Positions 33,423 to 45,100 of a DNA stretch of 64,000 bases are shown here, piece after piece. Source of the stretch: Mortierella alpina (Eukaryota; Mortierellomycota; Mortierellomycetes; Mortierellales; Mortierellaceae); NCBI GenBank assembly GCA_029449245.1, contig JANATF010000003.1:3410001-3474000 (forward strand). The letters are read 5' to 3'. The number at the start of each line of letters is the position of its first letter. Position 1 is the stretch's first letter. The notes below the pieces were generated by a model, which was given only the letters and a program-made list of their open reading frames with translations, was not told the DNA's origin and did no database searches. The position numbers were made by a program, and so were the translations under genes.

Positions 33423-34688
33423 GGACGAGGAGGAAGGCAGAGATGCTGGAGGAGCGGATGGATGAGACAGAGAAGGCCATGAACAAGATCAGATACAGCA
33501 GTCGCATGAGGTCTTGAAGTAAAGCTCTAGCTATTAGCAACAAAAACAAAATGACCACAATACATAGACCCCCAGTTTACAACGTCTGTGCAGCGAGCAT
33601 GACTTTGGTATTCAACATTCCTGTGGCTACCACATCTGCTTTCAGCGAGGTCCGTCTGCGCGGCGACCGTTTGGTCTTGCGAGTTCGTCAATGTGGTCTG
33701 CATAGAGGCGAGACGCGACTAGCACCAGACACGTTTGACCAATCGTGTTGGTCTAGTCAGACGAGAGGGTGTCCATCCAGTGCTAATCTCCAAGCATCAA
33801 GTGCGCAAGTTAACAGCTGTGATAAATCACGACGCTAACTGTCAATCAGTGCGCCTTTGGCTGGAGGGAGCAAGTCGAGAGGAAGGGGGTGAATGAGAAA
33901 AACACTGTGAAGAGTCTTACTGCACGAAGCTGCAGAGTCATCTGTGGCGTGTCCTGTGTAGGTTATTTCTTGCAAGGCGCGATGAAGACCTCCATTGGCG
34001 AGACGAAGAATATCTCAATCAGGAAGACGAAGAAGATCTCAATCAGGTGGGCAGAAGGTAGAGGACAAAATCAAGAGGGAGACTCCGAACCGCCGCTCAA
34101 CAGGATGATGCTAAGCCGAACGCAACCAAGATGAATAGCGGCTAGTTTTTACTTTGTCCTGGAGGTTTGCGCAGCTGTTACTCGCCTGTTTCTATCCACA
34201 AGTTGGGTTACTTTTCCTGAAGTTGCATTCCAGAGGTAGTAGTGGACACAGGTGGGTGGGTGGATGGATGGCGACGACGGGTTGCTTTGGGGATTGATGC
34301 ATTGGCTTTGCAGTGGTGATAATGTCACAATCCAGTCATTGTCTCCTGTCCCTTGACTTCCTGTCGCCTCTGCTGGCCCTGGTCCTCGTCCTCGCTCGAT
34401 GTCCTAACGTTCCATGCTTCTTGTGCCTTATGTGCGGTGAGATTGAGTAACAGAAAGAAAGTGGTGACAGGAATGTCTGCAAAGTGAGAGGAACTAAAAA
34501 TGTCGCGCTCACTGAACGCGTTTCGTTTTGGCACATGAAAACATGTTTGCTCCTGCAGAGTTCAGTCTCGCGGGCTAGTGCAGCGTGGCCTGTCTACTGA
34601 AGCTACTCCCATCCTCGAGGATGATGGTTCTGGCGTTGAGGGCGATGGTGATGACTCGCAACTTAGCAAGCTTGGAAAAGGTGTGTAT
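33423..34688 (+). repeat. Segmental duplication, copy B
   Basis: Direct repeat of 30776-32228. Its first 95 bases (to 33517) are a gene fragment: the last 31 codons of the coiled-coil gene, still open and ending at the same TGA, with a handful of substitutions. The rest is the 3' flank of that gene plus a terminal stretch reading FSLAGLVQRGLSTEATPILE and onward to GTGTGT, a possible splice donor. Because copy B lacks the rest of the coiled-coil gene, it is the derived copy. Confidence 0.85.
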
Positions 34689-35000
34689 GCCACAGGCACA
34701 TTGTCTCCTTTTTTTGGAAAGTGACGGGCAAAAAAATCGAGCTCCCATAATTGTCGGGGGGTGAAAAGCGCGTCAAAAATGGACCTGGCGAGGTCACGGA
34801 GATGCATATACTTGCGTCTCCGTCGAGGCTGCTCAACAGCCTTCCTTGTTCCTTTCAACATCGACCTGCTACTGCTACGCACAATACAGTACCTTCACAC
34901 CATCAGCACCACCCTCGCCAACTCCTTTAGATACACCAAAGCCCAAGCCCAAAAAAAAATCAAAAAGCACCAAAAACCAAAAAAAAAAATCCATCACATC

Positions 35001-36319
35001 ATGTCGTCCAACGCTAGCCTCACGACCCCTTGCCCGCCCAACCCCACTGAAGCTGCCCAAGAGCACTTTGTCTTCATTAAGACTGTGGATGGCCTAAAGC
35101 TAGTACGAGCAGACACTCTGGCCAAGTGCAAGAAGGCGAACATCGTCACAGTCGACGAAGCCGAGGAGGTATGATGAATGCTATGTGAAAGTAAACACAC
35201 TCATTAGGGGGTATCAATCCAGGGCATTGAGGAAGTGTTTGCAAATATATTCTGAGCTCAAATACGTCGTGTTTTGACGAGCAATCACGCAAAACACACA
35301 ATCTCGGGAGCAGATGTGTTTACAAACACGTACGTGTTACAAAATGGCTCTGCCTAGGATTGATACCCCCTATTGGACGCGTTGGCTCATGACCCACCTT
35401 CGGTTTCTCATACGTGCATCTCAACTCTTTCACCCTCATTAGTATGAGAAAGCCGAGGCTACAAAGAAGCCTACAAGCAAAAGACGAAGAGGCGCAGTCG
35501 AGGACGAGGACGAGGACGAGGACAGGTAAGTGCACTTTATTGTCGTTCTTGTCGTTATGATGTCGTTGTTACCTTTACGGCTTTGACGCGTCGCGCTGAC
35601 TGGGACTGTTTATTGATATGAGTAGGACCGACGAGCGACAGCCGAAACACGGCCGCTTGAGTGCCAGCGGCAAGGCAATCCAAAAGCTGCTGCAGCGGAT
35701 GGAGGAGGAGAAAGAGGATCAGAAGCAGAAGGAGATGGAGATGAAACAGAAGAAGCAGAAGGAGATGGAGCATGAGAAGCAGAGGGAGATGGAACAGGAG
35801 AAGCTGAGGGAGATGGAGCAGAAGAAGCTGAAGGAGGAGAAGAAGCTGACGGAGGACAAGAAGCTGAAGGAGAAGGTGAAGGTGAAGGTGGAGAAGGCAA
35901 AGGTGACGAAGAGGGTGACAAAGAAAGACGAGAAGGAGGAGAAGATGAAGCTGGAGAAGGTGATGAAGAGAGAGGTGAAGGCGATGAAGAAGGAGGAGGA
36001 GGTGACGAAGAAAGTGGAGGAGGAGGAGGAGGAGGTGGCGAAGAAGGAGGAGAAGGTGGAGGAGCAGGTGGAGGAGAAGGTGCCGGAGAAGGTGCCGGAG
36101 AAGGAGGAGAAGGAGGAGAAGGAGGAGAAGAAGAGCGAGGTGATCACGGAGGACGAGGTGATCAAGATCCTCAAGAACCACCCAGGGATCACTACCAGGG
36201 CTCTCCTCCTGCAGCTGGCCCCGAAGCTCATGAGAGAGCCTCGGAACAGGGCCACGCTAATCTCGATGGTGAAGAAGCTGGCCGTAGCGAAGAACGGTAC
36301 GCTGTCGCTAAAGCCGTAA
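35001..36319 (+). CDS. Short TFIIF-alpha C-terminal-domain-like protein with KE-rich linker
   Basis: Exons 35001-35168, 35443-35525 and 35626-36319 (314 residues). The last 60 residues, ITEDEVIKILKNHPGITTRA and following, ending KLAVAKNGTLSLKP, have the helix pattern of the TFIIF-alpha (RAP74) C-terminal winged-helix domain, which binds the FCP1 phosphatase tail and TFIIB in other organisms. The middle is an extremely charged Lys/Glu repeat of about 150 residues. The large N-terminal TFIIF-beta dimerisation domain is absent; instead there is a short EHFVFIKTVDGLKLVRADTL segment of unknown origin. It is thus at most a partial, possibly neofunctionalised paralogue. A nearby degenerate duplicate shares the same exon plan. 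Family call is by pattern, moderate confidence; gene structure is well supported by the paralogue. Confidence 0.68.
35207..35370. mobile_element. 164-bp MITE with TA target duplication, in intron 1 of the TFIIF-alpha-like gene
   Basis: The ends are inverted repeats: GGGGGTATCAATCC on the left and its complement GGATTGATACCCCC on the right, extending imperfectly to about 20 bp (GGGCA/TGCCT). TA dinucleotides flank it at 35205-35206 and 35371-35372. It encodes nothing. The equivalent intron of the decayed paralogue (37268-37369) lacks it and reads straight from GAAAGTAAAC to GACGCGTTGG, an independent empty site. TA targets and short inverted ends fit a Tc1/mariner-type non-autonomous element. 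Confidence 0.85.
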
Positions 36320-37066
36320 AACTCTTCGGAGTTTTGTTCCGAAAAAACTGAATAGTTTCGTATATAAAAAATATATATAAAAACCTTCGGGTTTTGTTCA
36401 AAAGAACCTCTTTCATACCCATTGTCCAGATGTAGTTCTGTGTTCTCTCCTCAGTAGCATCAAGAGGCGAGCGACAGAAGGACGCTGTCGATTTGAGCCA
36501 ATGAAACGGCTCACCAAACTTCTGGGTCCGCGTCTGGTACCCCTCTTCGGGCCTGTTGAGCAATCTGCGGCGGACACTGAACATGCCGCACACTCAGATA
36601 GCGTGTCTGATCCATGGTCGCTCAATCGTGCGGTTCCTTCTCGGATATAACAGCATCCATGATGTGCCAAGCGTCAGATTGCCCGCTGTGATACTTTCGT
36701 CATTTATCAGCCAGAGCATACAGAGCATGTGTGCTTAGCGACCATGTGGTCCATCGGCTGTAGCACCGCTTTTTCTTTCGCTCTTTTCTCTTGCACCCTT
36801 GACACTTCATCCCCTCTGCTACCCCTAGTTTTCACTCTGTACCATTCATCGTATTGTAGTCTTCAACCTTCAGCGACTGTGCTATTTATACACCCAACGA
36901 ACTTGATAAAAACGGACGTGGTCTAAAACTAAGGAGCTATATGACACTCCCCAGAACTTAGTAGGTCCAGTACGTTACACCATCAACCTCTTTGTTCTTC
37001 TGCCATATCTCCTGCCATGTACTGGACTCTACATTCAGCGCATCTGTCAAGAAGTTTCACGCTCAA

Positions 37067-37963
37067 TGTCAGTATTCTTTTTCATAAAACGTCGAGAAAA
37101 AAACCATGATATCCTTAGTAGCCCCACGACCCCCTACCCAGACAGCCCCGCCGAGCTTGAGAAAGAGCAGTTCGTCTTCATCAAGACAGCGGACGGCCTG
37201 AAACTAGCCAGGGCAGACACAGGGGCAGAAGGCGACCATTGTAACTATCGATGAGGCCGAGGAGGTATGATGAACGCTATCTGAAAGTAAACAGACACGT
37301 TTGACGCGTTGGCCTATGACCCACCCTCGGTTTCTCATACGTGAATATCAACTCTTCCATCCTCATTAGTAAAAGAAGGCTCGGCCCACTAAGAGACCAC
37401 CCTGCAAGAGGCGGAGAAGCGCGGTCGAGGAGGAGGACGGAGATATAACAGGGTAAGTGCACTATATTGTCAGTGTTGTCGTCTCTTATCTTGATTGACG
37501 TTATTGTCTTTATGTGTTTGACGCGTCTCGCTGACTGGGGACCGTTTAAAGATATGAGTAGGTGCGACGAGTCGACCGCCCAAATACGGCCGATTAAGCG
37601 CCAGCGGGAAGGCAATCAAAATGCTGCTGTTTTACAGATGGAGGAGAAGGAAAATCAGTAGGACAAGGAGACGCAGACGGAGCAGGAAAAGCAGAAGGAA
37701 AAGGAGAAGGAGAAGCTGAAGCTGGAGAGGGCGAAGCTGAAGCTAGAGAGGGCGAAGCTGTCGAAGTAAGGTAACAAAGAAGACAAGGATGAGAAGACTA
37801 TAATAGGGATGAGACGACGCCCGAGAAGGAGAAAGAGCTAATTACGGAGGACGAGTTCATCCAGATCCTCAAGAATCGGCCAGGAATCATCAGGACCGCG
37901 CTGCCCACGATGGTGAAGATGCTTGTCGTGACCAAGACCAGCAGGTTCTCTTTGAAGCCGTAA
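37067..37963 (+). pseudogene. Decayed duplicate of the TFIIF-alpha-like gene
   Basis: Same exon order as the intact copy 2 kb upstream: a first exon with EQFVFIKTADGLKLARADT, a GTATGATG donor after GAGGAG at 37265, a CCTCATTAG acceptor at 37369, a KE-rich third exon and the C-terminal block ITEDEFIQILKNRPGI ending FSLKP. It is broken. A frame change follows ADT in exon 1; the first codon of exon 2 is TAA instead of TAT; and stops occur in exon 3 (for example TAG in ENQ-stop near 37658, TAA near 37768). The KE-rich linker is much shorter and part of the winged-helix domain is deleted. Confidence 0.8.
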
Positions 37964-38105
37964 GACTCTTCGGAGTTCTGTTCAGAAAAACAACAACTTC
38001 ATTGAGTGTATAGACTGCCTCGGCACACAATAAACAACAGCTCTTTGTTTCCTTTGTGTTTTTATTGCTCGCTTCTACAGTACTTTGTTTTAATTTCAGT
38101 GCTGT

Positions 38106-38690
38106 TCATCTAGCGATCCGAAGAGACTTTGGAAAGATGTCTCGACGGGCATCCAGCATGGTATCGTACAGAAGCAGCAGGAAGGCCGTCGAGAGTTGAA
38201 CGATACACAGCGCCAGATGAATGTTGCATATCCGTTGGCCTCTTAAACATCCTACATTGCCATTGTTCTGACCCATCACGATCAACCATTCCGTCGGCAA
38301 GATGATCCACAGAAAGGCCAACACGCGAAGGAATAAAGGTCGCCACCGGGTCTGAACCCATTTCAGGTCCATGTAAAAAAAGATTAAAGTCATCAGCTCG
38401 ACCAGGCCCTCGAGCCAGTAACGAACTGCCAACTGTTGCCCGAGCATTGGGGAGACAGGTGGACTGGAGCTGGAAGGTGAACGCGAACAAGATGGCTCAC
38501 AGGCGGCGCTTAGTTCTGACGTGCTATCGCGTGTTCCTGAATGGAGCGGTGCATGCTCAGACAGAGGTGGGGGTCCTGCGGATCTAGAGAGAAATACGTG
38601 AAACGTGATGGAGAGTGCGGTAGCGACCAGTGCATAGAGAACAATGGTGTGACGAACGGACTGGGCCTCGCCTACAGACGGTCTGGCCAT
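38106..38690 (-). CDS. Small multi-pass membrane protein, unknown function
   Basis: Single exon; the start at 38690 gives MARPSVGEAQSV and 194 residues. The open frame continues 46 codons upstream, but that part is leader-like. Four hydrophobic segments are visible: about residues 14-35 (IVLYALVATALSITFHVFL), 94-112 (LEGLVELMTLIFFYMDL), 118-142 (FLRVLAFLWIILPTEWLIV) and 159-180 (LALCIVQLSTAFLLLLYD). A Ser/Pro-rich loop lies between the first and second. No family recognised. It may be a fungus-specific membrane protein; supported by composition and an uninterrupted frame only. Confidence 0.62.
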   Translation of the reverse strand: MARPSVGEAQSVRHTIVLYALVATALSITFHVFLSRSAGPPPLSEHAPLHSGTRDSTSELSAACEPSCSRSPSSSSPPVSPMLGQQLAVRYWLEGLVELMTLIFFYMDLKWVQTRWRPLFLRVLAFLWIILPTEWLIVMGQNNGNVGCLRGQRICNIHLALCIVQLSTAFLLLLYDTMLDARRDIFPKSLRIAR

Positions 38691-39137
38691 TTTTGTGTAG
38701 TGGTGAAGGGTAAGTGGTTGGGAGACTGTGAGGTGGAGAGTGAATGCATAGACGCGGGAAGAGCGTTTACAGTAGATGAGCTTTATACATGAAAGGCAGG
38801 ACTTGCTGTGGTAGGTTGTAGTCACCACTCAATCCTTTCCTATGATGATCATTACACCACAGGTGCTGTTTTGAGAGATCAGTGGCCTTGCGTGGTTTTA
38901 TGACCTCAGCTCTAAAAACATGGCTTTCGTGCAAGTCGCGTTGAGCCTTTGATCGTCATGGGTAATTTGCAGTCCCCCCTTCTTTATGCTACCGCCCTCT
39001 TTGGATCTTCGCGTTCAACTCTGTTTTCTTTCATGATGGCCAAGAGTTATGAAGGACTCTTCACATCAGCTTTTTAAAAAATTCGCATTGCTTTATGGCT
39101 TGATGTCAACACCCTGTCTCTCACATACAGTCTCTCC

Positions 39138-42100
39138 CTATCGTCCAGACACATTCTTCCTCGTTAGTCGCGGAGTTGTCGCCTGCTCCCGCTCCCAATC
39201 CGGCATCCGTTGCTCCGGAGCATGCGACTCATGCTGCTGCTGCGGCCGAGAATCCAAAGCTCCGCTTCCAGCACCTCCACCGCCATGACCACCCCTCGAC
39301 CCAAAACCGAGTCCTGCAGGTGTCATGCTAGCCGGCGGTGAGGCAAGATGCTGATGCTGCTGTTGCGGCGCCTGAGATGAGCCTGCAGAAGGCCCGGTCG
39401 AGATGGAAGCCAAGCCCAGCGCAAGAGAACTACCTCCGACCACATACCCAGGCTTCTTGAACGGACTGGTGCTCTCAGGATCGGGCGAACCATCCTCCAT
39501 GGTCGACGACCCACCGCGGGTTTTCATCCTCGAGTACTCTGGATCCAGTGTCTCATAGGCCTTGTCAATCTTCTCGCTCGCCACTGCCACCGCAGAACTG
39601 ACCCAGGATCCAAAAGACCAGCTGCTGGATTTCTGTAAGTTGGAAGAAGATGGCTTCTTGTGGTGGTTGTCGTTTTCATAACTGCCGCTGCCGCTTGGAT
39701 GGCCCTGAGGAGAAGAAGGAGTCGATTTCTCTTTCAAAAGAGTGCTAATGTCACCAACGAGGCTGTTACTGCCTCCTGCAAAGAGCCCTCCTCCGGACGT
39801 CGTGCTGCTGCGATGACCATGGTGGTGATCATGGCGATGGCTCATGCTTGTCGCAAACGTCGGAGAGAGCAGTGAAACATTAGCCTTGGAAGACATCGTC
39901 GATCCACCGATCAAGGTCTCGTTGCTGTGATCTGTCATGGCCGATCCTGTAGAGTCCTCCATAGAGCTCTTGGATTTGCCCGATTTCCTGGCCATAGGTC
40001 CATATGCATCATAGTCGTCCGCCTTCTTACTGCTTAGATACGAAGAAGAGGCCAAAGCTGGTGGTGTTGCGGTGGCGATTGATGCTGGTATCTTTGAGGT
40101 CTTGGCGCCATAACTATCATTGTCATCTATCCCAGGAACAGTCTGCTGGTAGAAAGAACTTGAAGAAGCAGAGGAGAACAGCGAAGACTCCTTTCGATCT
40201 TTTGTTGCAATGTTTGTTGGCACCTGGGAATCAGAATCGCGCACAGTCTGGTCCTGATGCTCGTTATCTTCAATAGTCTCATCCCAACCAGATTGGGCCG
40301 ATGAATTCGAAAGCCAAGAGCCATGACGATGGCTATCGCTCTGGCTAGTTCTCACTGCTGTATCCAAATTAAAGCCAGCCGCGGGGTTGATACTGGGGCG
40401 ATTGCCATCCTTGCTTCGTCGAATGAATCCCTCTGCCAGAGGCGATGATGGCATAGGCGCCGCACTTGATCCTCGGCGTCTTGAAGACAACTGCGTAGAC
40501 TCTTCACCAAGTGACGAAGGCGATGCAAGGGGTGATGAAGTGGACAGAGGTTCTGAGGAACCCACCAACTGCACAGACTTTTTGGCCAACGAAGGAGAAC
40601 CCAGCGCGCTATTGAAAGCCGAAGGCAGCGTCTTGTTCGAGAGCAGCGGCGATGTAGGCTTGATATGAAGTTGTGAGCCCAATGCCTTGGGAGTGTTTGT
40701 GACAGTCAGGCGACGAGCAGCACTCAAAGGAGTCGCTGCGGCCGCTGCAGCAGCCGCTCTCTTCTGCTCAAGGCGCTCACGCTGCTTCTGGAGCGCAGGT
40801 GACAAGTATGCCGTTGCTGTGGGCGACGATGACGTCGCTGATGTACCTGGCGACGTGGCCTTCAACATGGGGCTCGGAGGAGACTTGACAGGCGATGCAA
40901 ATGCAGTGACCGGCGACGTGGCCGTAGAGAGGCGGGGCGACAACGTCTGGTCTGCCGCTGCTACCGTATCCTTGACACTATTGTACTTTGAAATCGGCGG
41001 CAGAGGTTTTCCCCTGGCAGCAAGTCGCGCTCGCTGCTGGCGGATGGCCAAAGGAAGATGAGAATCGTCCTCGGCCTCGTCTGTGGTAGCGGCTGAAGCA
41101 GATGGGGTCGAAGGAGTCTGGGGCTGGCTAGGAGAAATGGGCAGTGAACCTGTGGTACTTGTGTGCTGGGCAAACAGTGGATGCTCATCCATATCGGGAG
41201 TTTTCAGATCGCGAGTGGACCCCGTTCTTAGGGTAACGGGGCTGTGCTCTTGCTTGAAGGCTATCAGATCGCTTTGCAGGTCATTGTTGTCGTCCTGGTC
41301 GAAATCCCAACTGTCAGCGCCACTGATATCCGGCAGGTCCTGAATCTCCAATGCAGGTTGCGAGGCTTTGTGTTCCGGCACTTCTGATGGAACCGGCTGG
41401 ACACTCTTGTCCTCGCCGTGCAGATCGCCTGAAGGACCATGGGAGTCCGACTGCCACCCGTCAGTGTGGAGACTTGTCCACGACATGGACGTCTTAACTG
41501 GAGTCTTGGTGTCGACTTGCGAGGATGATGTGTGCTCGTCGTCATCCAGGGACTGAATGGAGTACTCGGATTCAAACTCGGATCCCACGCTCATTCCTGC
41601 CTCGCTCCTCTTGGAGACTGATGCTGGCGACACATCCTGCCACGGGCTTTGGCTGGCATTAGTGCTGTCCTCATCGCCCTCGCCACTGTCCGTCCCGGAT
41701 AGGATGCCCTCCTTGTGAATGGCTAGAGGAGAGAGCCGGTCTGCAGTGTCAGTTGCACCGTGCGCGGGTAGCAATGAGTGAGCTGTTGCTTGCAGAGCCG
41801 AGGTGGTGCCATCTGAAGGAGGCTCTGCTTTAGCATCAGCATGTCCATGGTGGCTATACTTTTGCTCATCCAGGTCTTGCTCAATGGGAGAGCTAGCGTC
41901 AAAGTCATCCGCTAAGGCCATAGTTTCTTCTCTGCTGGCCGGAGGCGTCTCCTTTTCGATTTCTAGGTGGACACCGACCTCGTCCTCGTCCCAACCCCAG
42001 GCGTCCTCCACAACATCATCAGGCTGCTCGGACGTCGTCTGGTGGATAATGGATCCAACCCTGAGAATGGACGGAGGGCGAGCCTCGTTCTTGACATCAA

Positions 42101-45100
42101 GGCCTTCATCTTGCACCTTGTCAACATGTGCGGATTCTTCTGCAAGCTCTGATTCGATGTTGCCATCCTGATCACCCCATGCATCCTCATCAAGTGCACT
42201 GTCCAGCAGAGCGTCGTCCACGAGCTGTGCGTTGCTGAGTGCTGAGGTGGGCTCAGAAGCACCGTTAATGGCAGACTGCATAGACTCGAGGAGAACCTCC
42301 TCGCCAGCATCACCAGTATCAGCGAATGGCTCATAGTGTTCCGGAACACTGCCCGTCGGTACATGGTCCCCAGTCTCCTGATACCCATCATTGTTATCAT
42401 GGCCAGCCGTACACAGACCCGGTCCAGACAACTCAGAATCCTGAACTGTGAGATCGAGATCGTGATCGGACCACAGATCCTCCCTCAAGTCAGAATGAAT
42501 GGCATTACCGATCTCAACCTGAACGCTGTCCTCCGTAGTTTCTGGAACGTCTCTGGGGGGCAGCACCGTCTCGACCGATGGCAGCCCATGTGTGACAGGT
42601 GATTCTGCCAGAGTATCAGCAGCCACATCAACGTTGAGGTTCTGATCGATCCAAGTGTCGTTGTCAAAAGCAGTATCAACAGTGTGTTGAAAACCAGGAC
42701 CCGCAATGATGTCTGAAGCGCCAAAGGCTATTGTCGTGGCTGGCTCAGCGACCCGAGAATCGTTATGTTCCTCGTCATGGATGTCCATGGCTTCAGGTGG
42801 TCCAGCCTCCTGCTTTGGCGCGAAAGACGAAACATCCATAAGGTCAAGGTCCTTTTCATCGTTCCAGGCATCCTCCTCACTCCAGCTATCGGCAATGTTG
42901 TTGTGCTCGATACTTGCGTGTATGGTTGAAAGGTGTGGTCGCTGAGCAGGCGACTCTGATTCGATCTCTGGTTCGAAAAGACCTGCATGGGCTGGTGTCA
43001 ACTCAGCGAGAATGTGCTCATCTTGATCTCCCCACGCATCCTCCTCAACCAGAGCCTCATCAATCACATCACCGAGGTCTGTGGTCTCCGATCTTTGCTC
43101 TGCCAAAATGTTGCCACCTAACGACGAGTCCGGCCGAACGTCGCGAATGACATTGCTGATTTGAGACTCTACAGAGAAGGGAGGTTCCTGAACCGCTGGC
43201 AATTCCTGAGTTCCTTGCAATAGCGACAACGCCTCAGGTCCGTCAGCTTGAGGATCGTAAAGAGGAGCCTCTAGAACGTTAATCTCGTCGTTGCCAGTCC
43301 ATGCATCGTCCTCCTCCACGACACCCGCGACGGCATCAGCACCGTGGTTGCCACCCCACGCGCTTTCAGACACTTGATATTCTGGAGCGTCAGCAGGAAG
43401 CAAGGGTGAATAGTGCTTCTGAAACTCATCGATATGATCATCCTCTTGTACGTCATGGTGGGCCGACATGTCGCTTTGCATGAGCGTATGGGTTGCCTCA
43501 GACATCGGGTCGCTTCCTGCTTGAACTGCAGAAGAGATGTCGTTCATATGGTGATCGACGTCATCATCCCATGCGTCCCCTTCAGAATCGTCCTCAACAG
43601 GCAACTCTAGGCTGAGCGTGCGCTCGGTCAATTCGGGGGTTTGTAGCGTTGGCTGTTCCCTTGGATCTCTTGCTGCTACTGCTCCTGGGTTGGTAACATC
43701 CGACTCTGTCAAGGGCGGAATCTCCTTGTGCAGTGGTAAAGACACTGGTGGAACGGGTTCTACCACGATGTTTGAGTCTTGCCCAGCCCAGGCATCGTCC
43801 TCCTCCAAGTCCACATTCGGATGGCCCACCACTAGGCTGGGTTCTAACCACGAGTCCTGGTTGGCTGCCTCATCGAACGCGCATTGTGCGTCGTCCGCCT
43901 TCTCCTGATTGATACCATCGCTTTGGTACAAGGGTGATGTCCCGGCGGGTTGCACTGTAACTGGCCACGAATCACTTTCGGTATCCACAGCGGCTGCGTC
44001 GCTGAACGGGTTGGCTGGATCCTGATCATCGCTGGCTCCAATTGTTATTGCCTCGATCGAATGCGCCTCCTCCCTCACGAGTGGTGCCATGAACGGCTCC
44101 TCAACAGACTCTGAAACGTCTATGCAAGGTTTGGTCTCGATAATGTCGAATGGTGTTGCAACTGGATCAGTAGTTTCCAAAACGTGGATGATGGCGTCCT
44201 CAGAGGCAAGCGCAGTAGAGGACTCCTCCGGCGTCTGAGTTTCGGGATTGAAGGACTCGACTTTATCGGCATGAGCAACGGCACCCAGTGGAAGATCCAG
44301 TTCCATACCGCTTGCAGGTGCGGGACTGGGCGACCTCGCATGGTGAGAAGCGAGCGAGATATTGTCACTGTTGTCGTCCAGGTCATCATTGAGTTCCAGT
44401 GCTGTTGCATCCAGCCCGCGAGGTTCACCACGCTCCATGAGCTCAACGATTTCATCTTCAACAATGAATTTTGGAGACTCATCGTCACTATAGGGTGTGC
44501 TGATGGATCTGTTCATAGGTACCCCTCGCTCCATGTGCTCCAGATAATCGTCATCGTCCAGTATTTCATTGAGTCGGTTCGAAGATGCATTGATGCCAGA
44601 GCGGGCCGTCGATAAGTCGCCGTAGATATCGCTACCCTCCGAGTCAGACGCCACGCCCCCGAGATCCTGCGCGACGTTACTAGACTCTTGCTGTTCATAA
44701 GTGGTACTCGGCGAGGCAGGCTCGAGAGGTTCCGGAATGGGGTCCTGCATGATCGAAAGGTGGGACACCACAGGGGCGTTGTTAAGGAGTGGTTTTTCAT
44801 CGTGAGAGTGCGCCGGTTGTGCCGCGTCATCAGAGGTCCCGCCGTCCTCAATATCCGCTGCCAATTCACTGTCGCTGATGATGGAAGAGAGAGTCACCGA
44901 GCTTTGGCCAGTCTGGAGGCAGTCGTCAGAGCTGATGAAAGGATTGTGCTGTGCTGCCTGCATGATCTACAGTGTTACAAAACTAAGGTCAGGGAATTTT
45001 CCAGCACTTGGTGAATTTCATGCAACGCGACCATGCCTCGGGTTTAGCAATGCTTACCTCGCGAACCTCAGTGTCATTTTCATCATCACTTCCCTGAATA

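Noticed and set aside
34325-34536. Minus-strand ORFs in copy B, echoed by ORFs at 31840-32087 in copy A
   Set aside because: They reflect the shared duplicated DNA; frames differ by indels between copies, so no protein is being conserved.
35555-36181. 208-codon minus-strand Leu-rich ORF
   Set aside because: It is the complement of the KE-rich repeat (GAG/AAG codons read as CTC/CTT).
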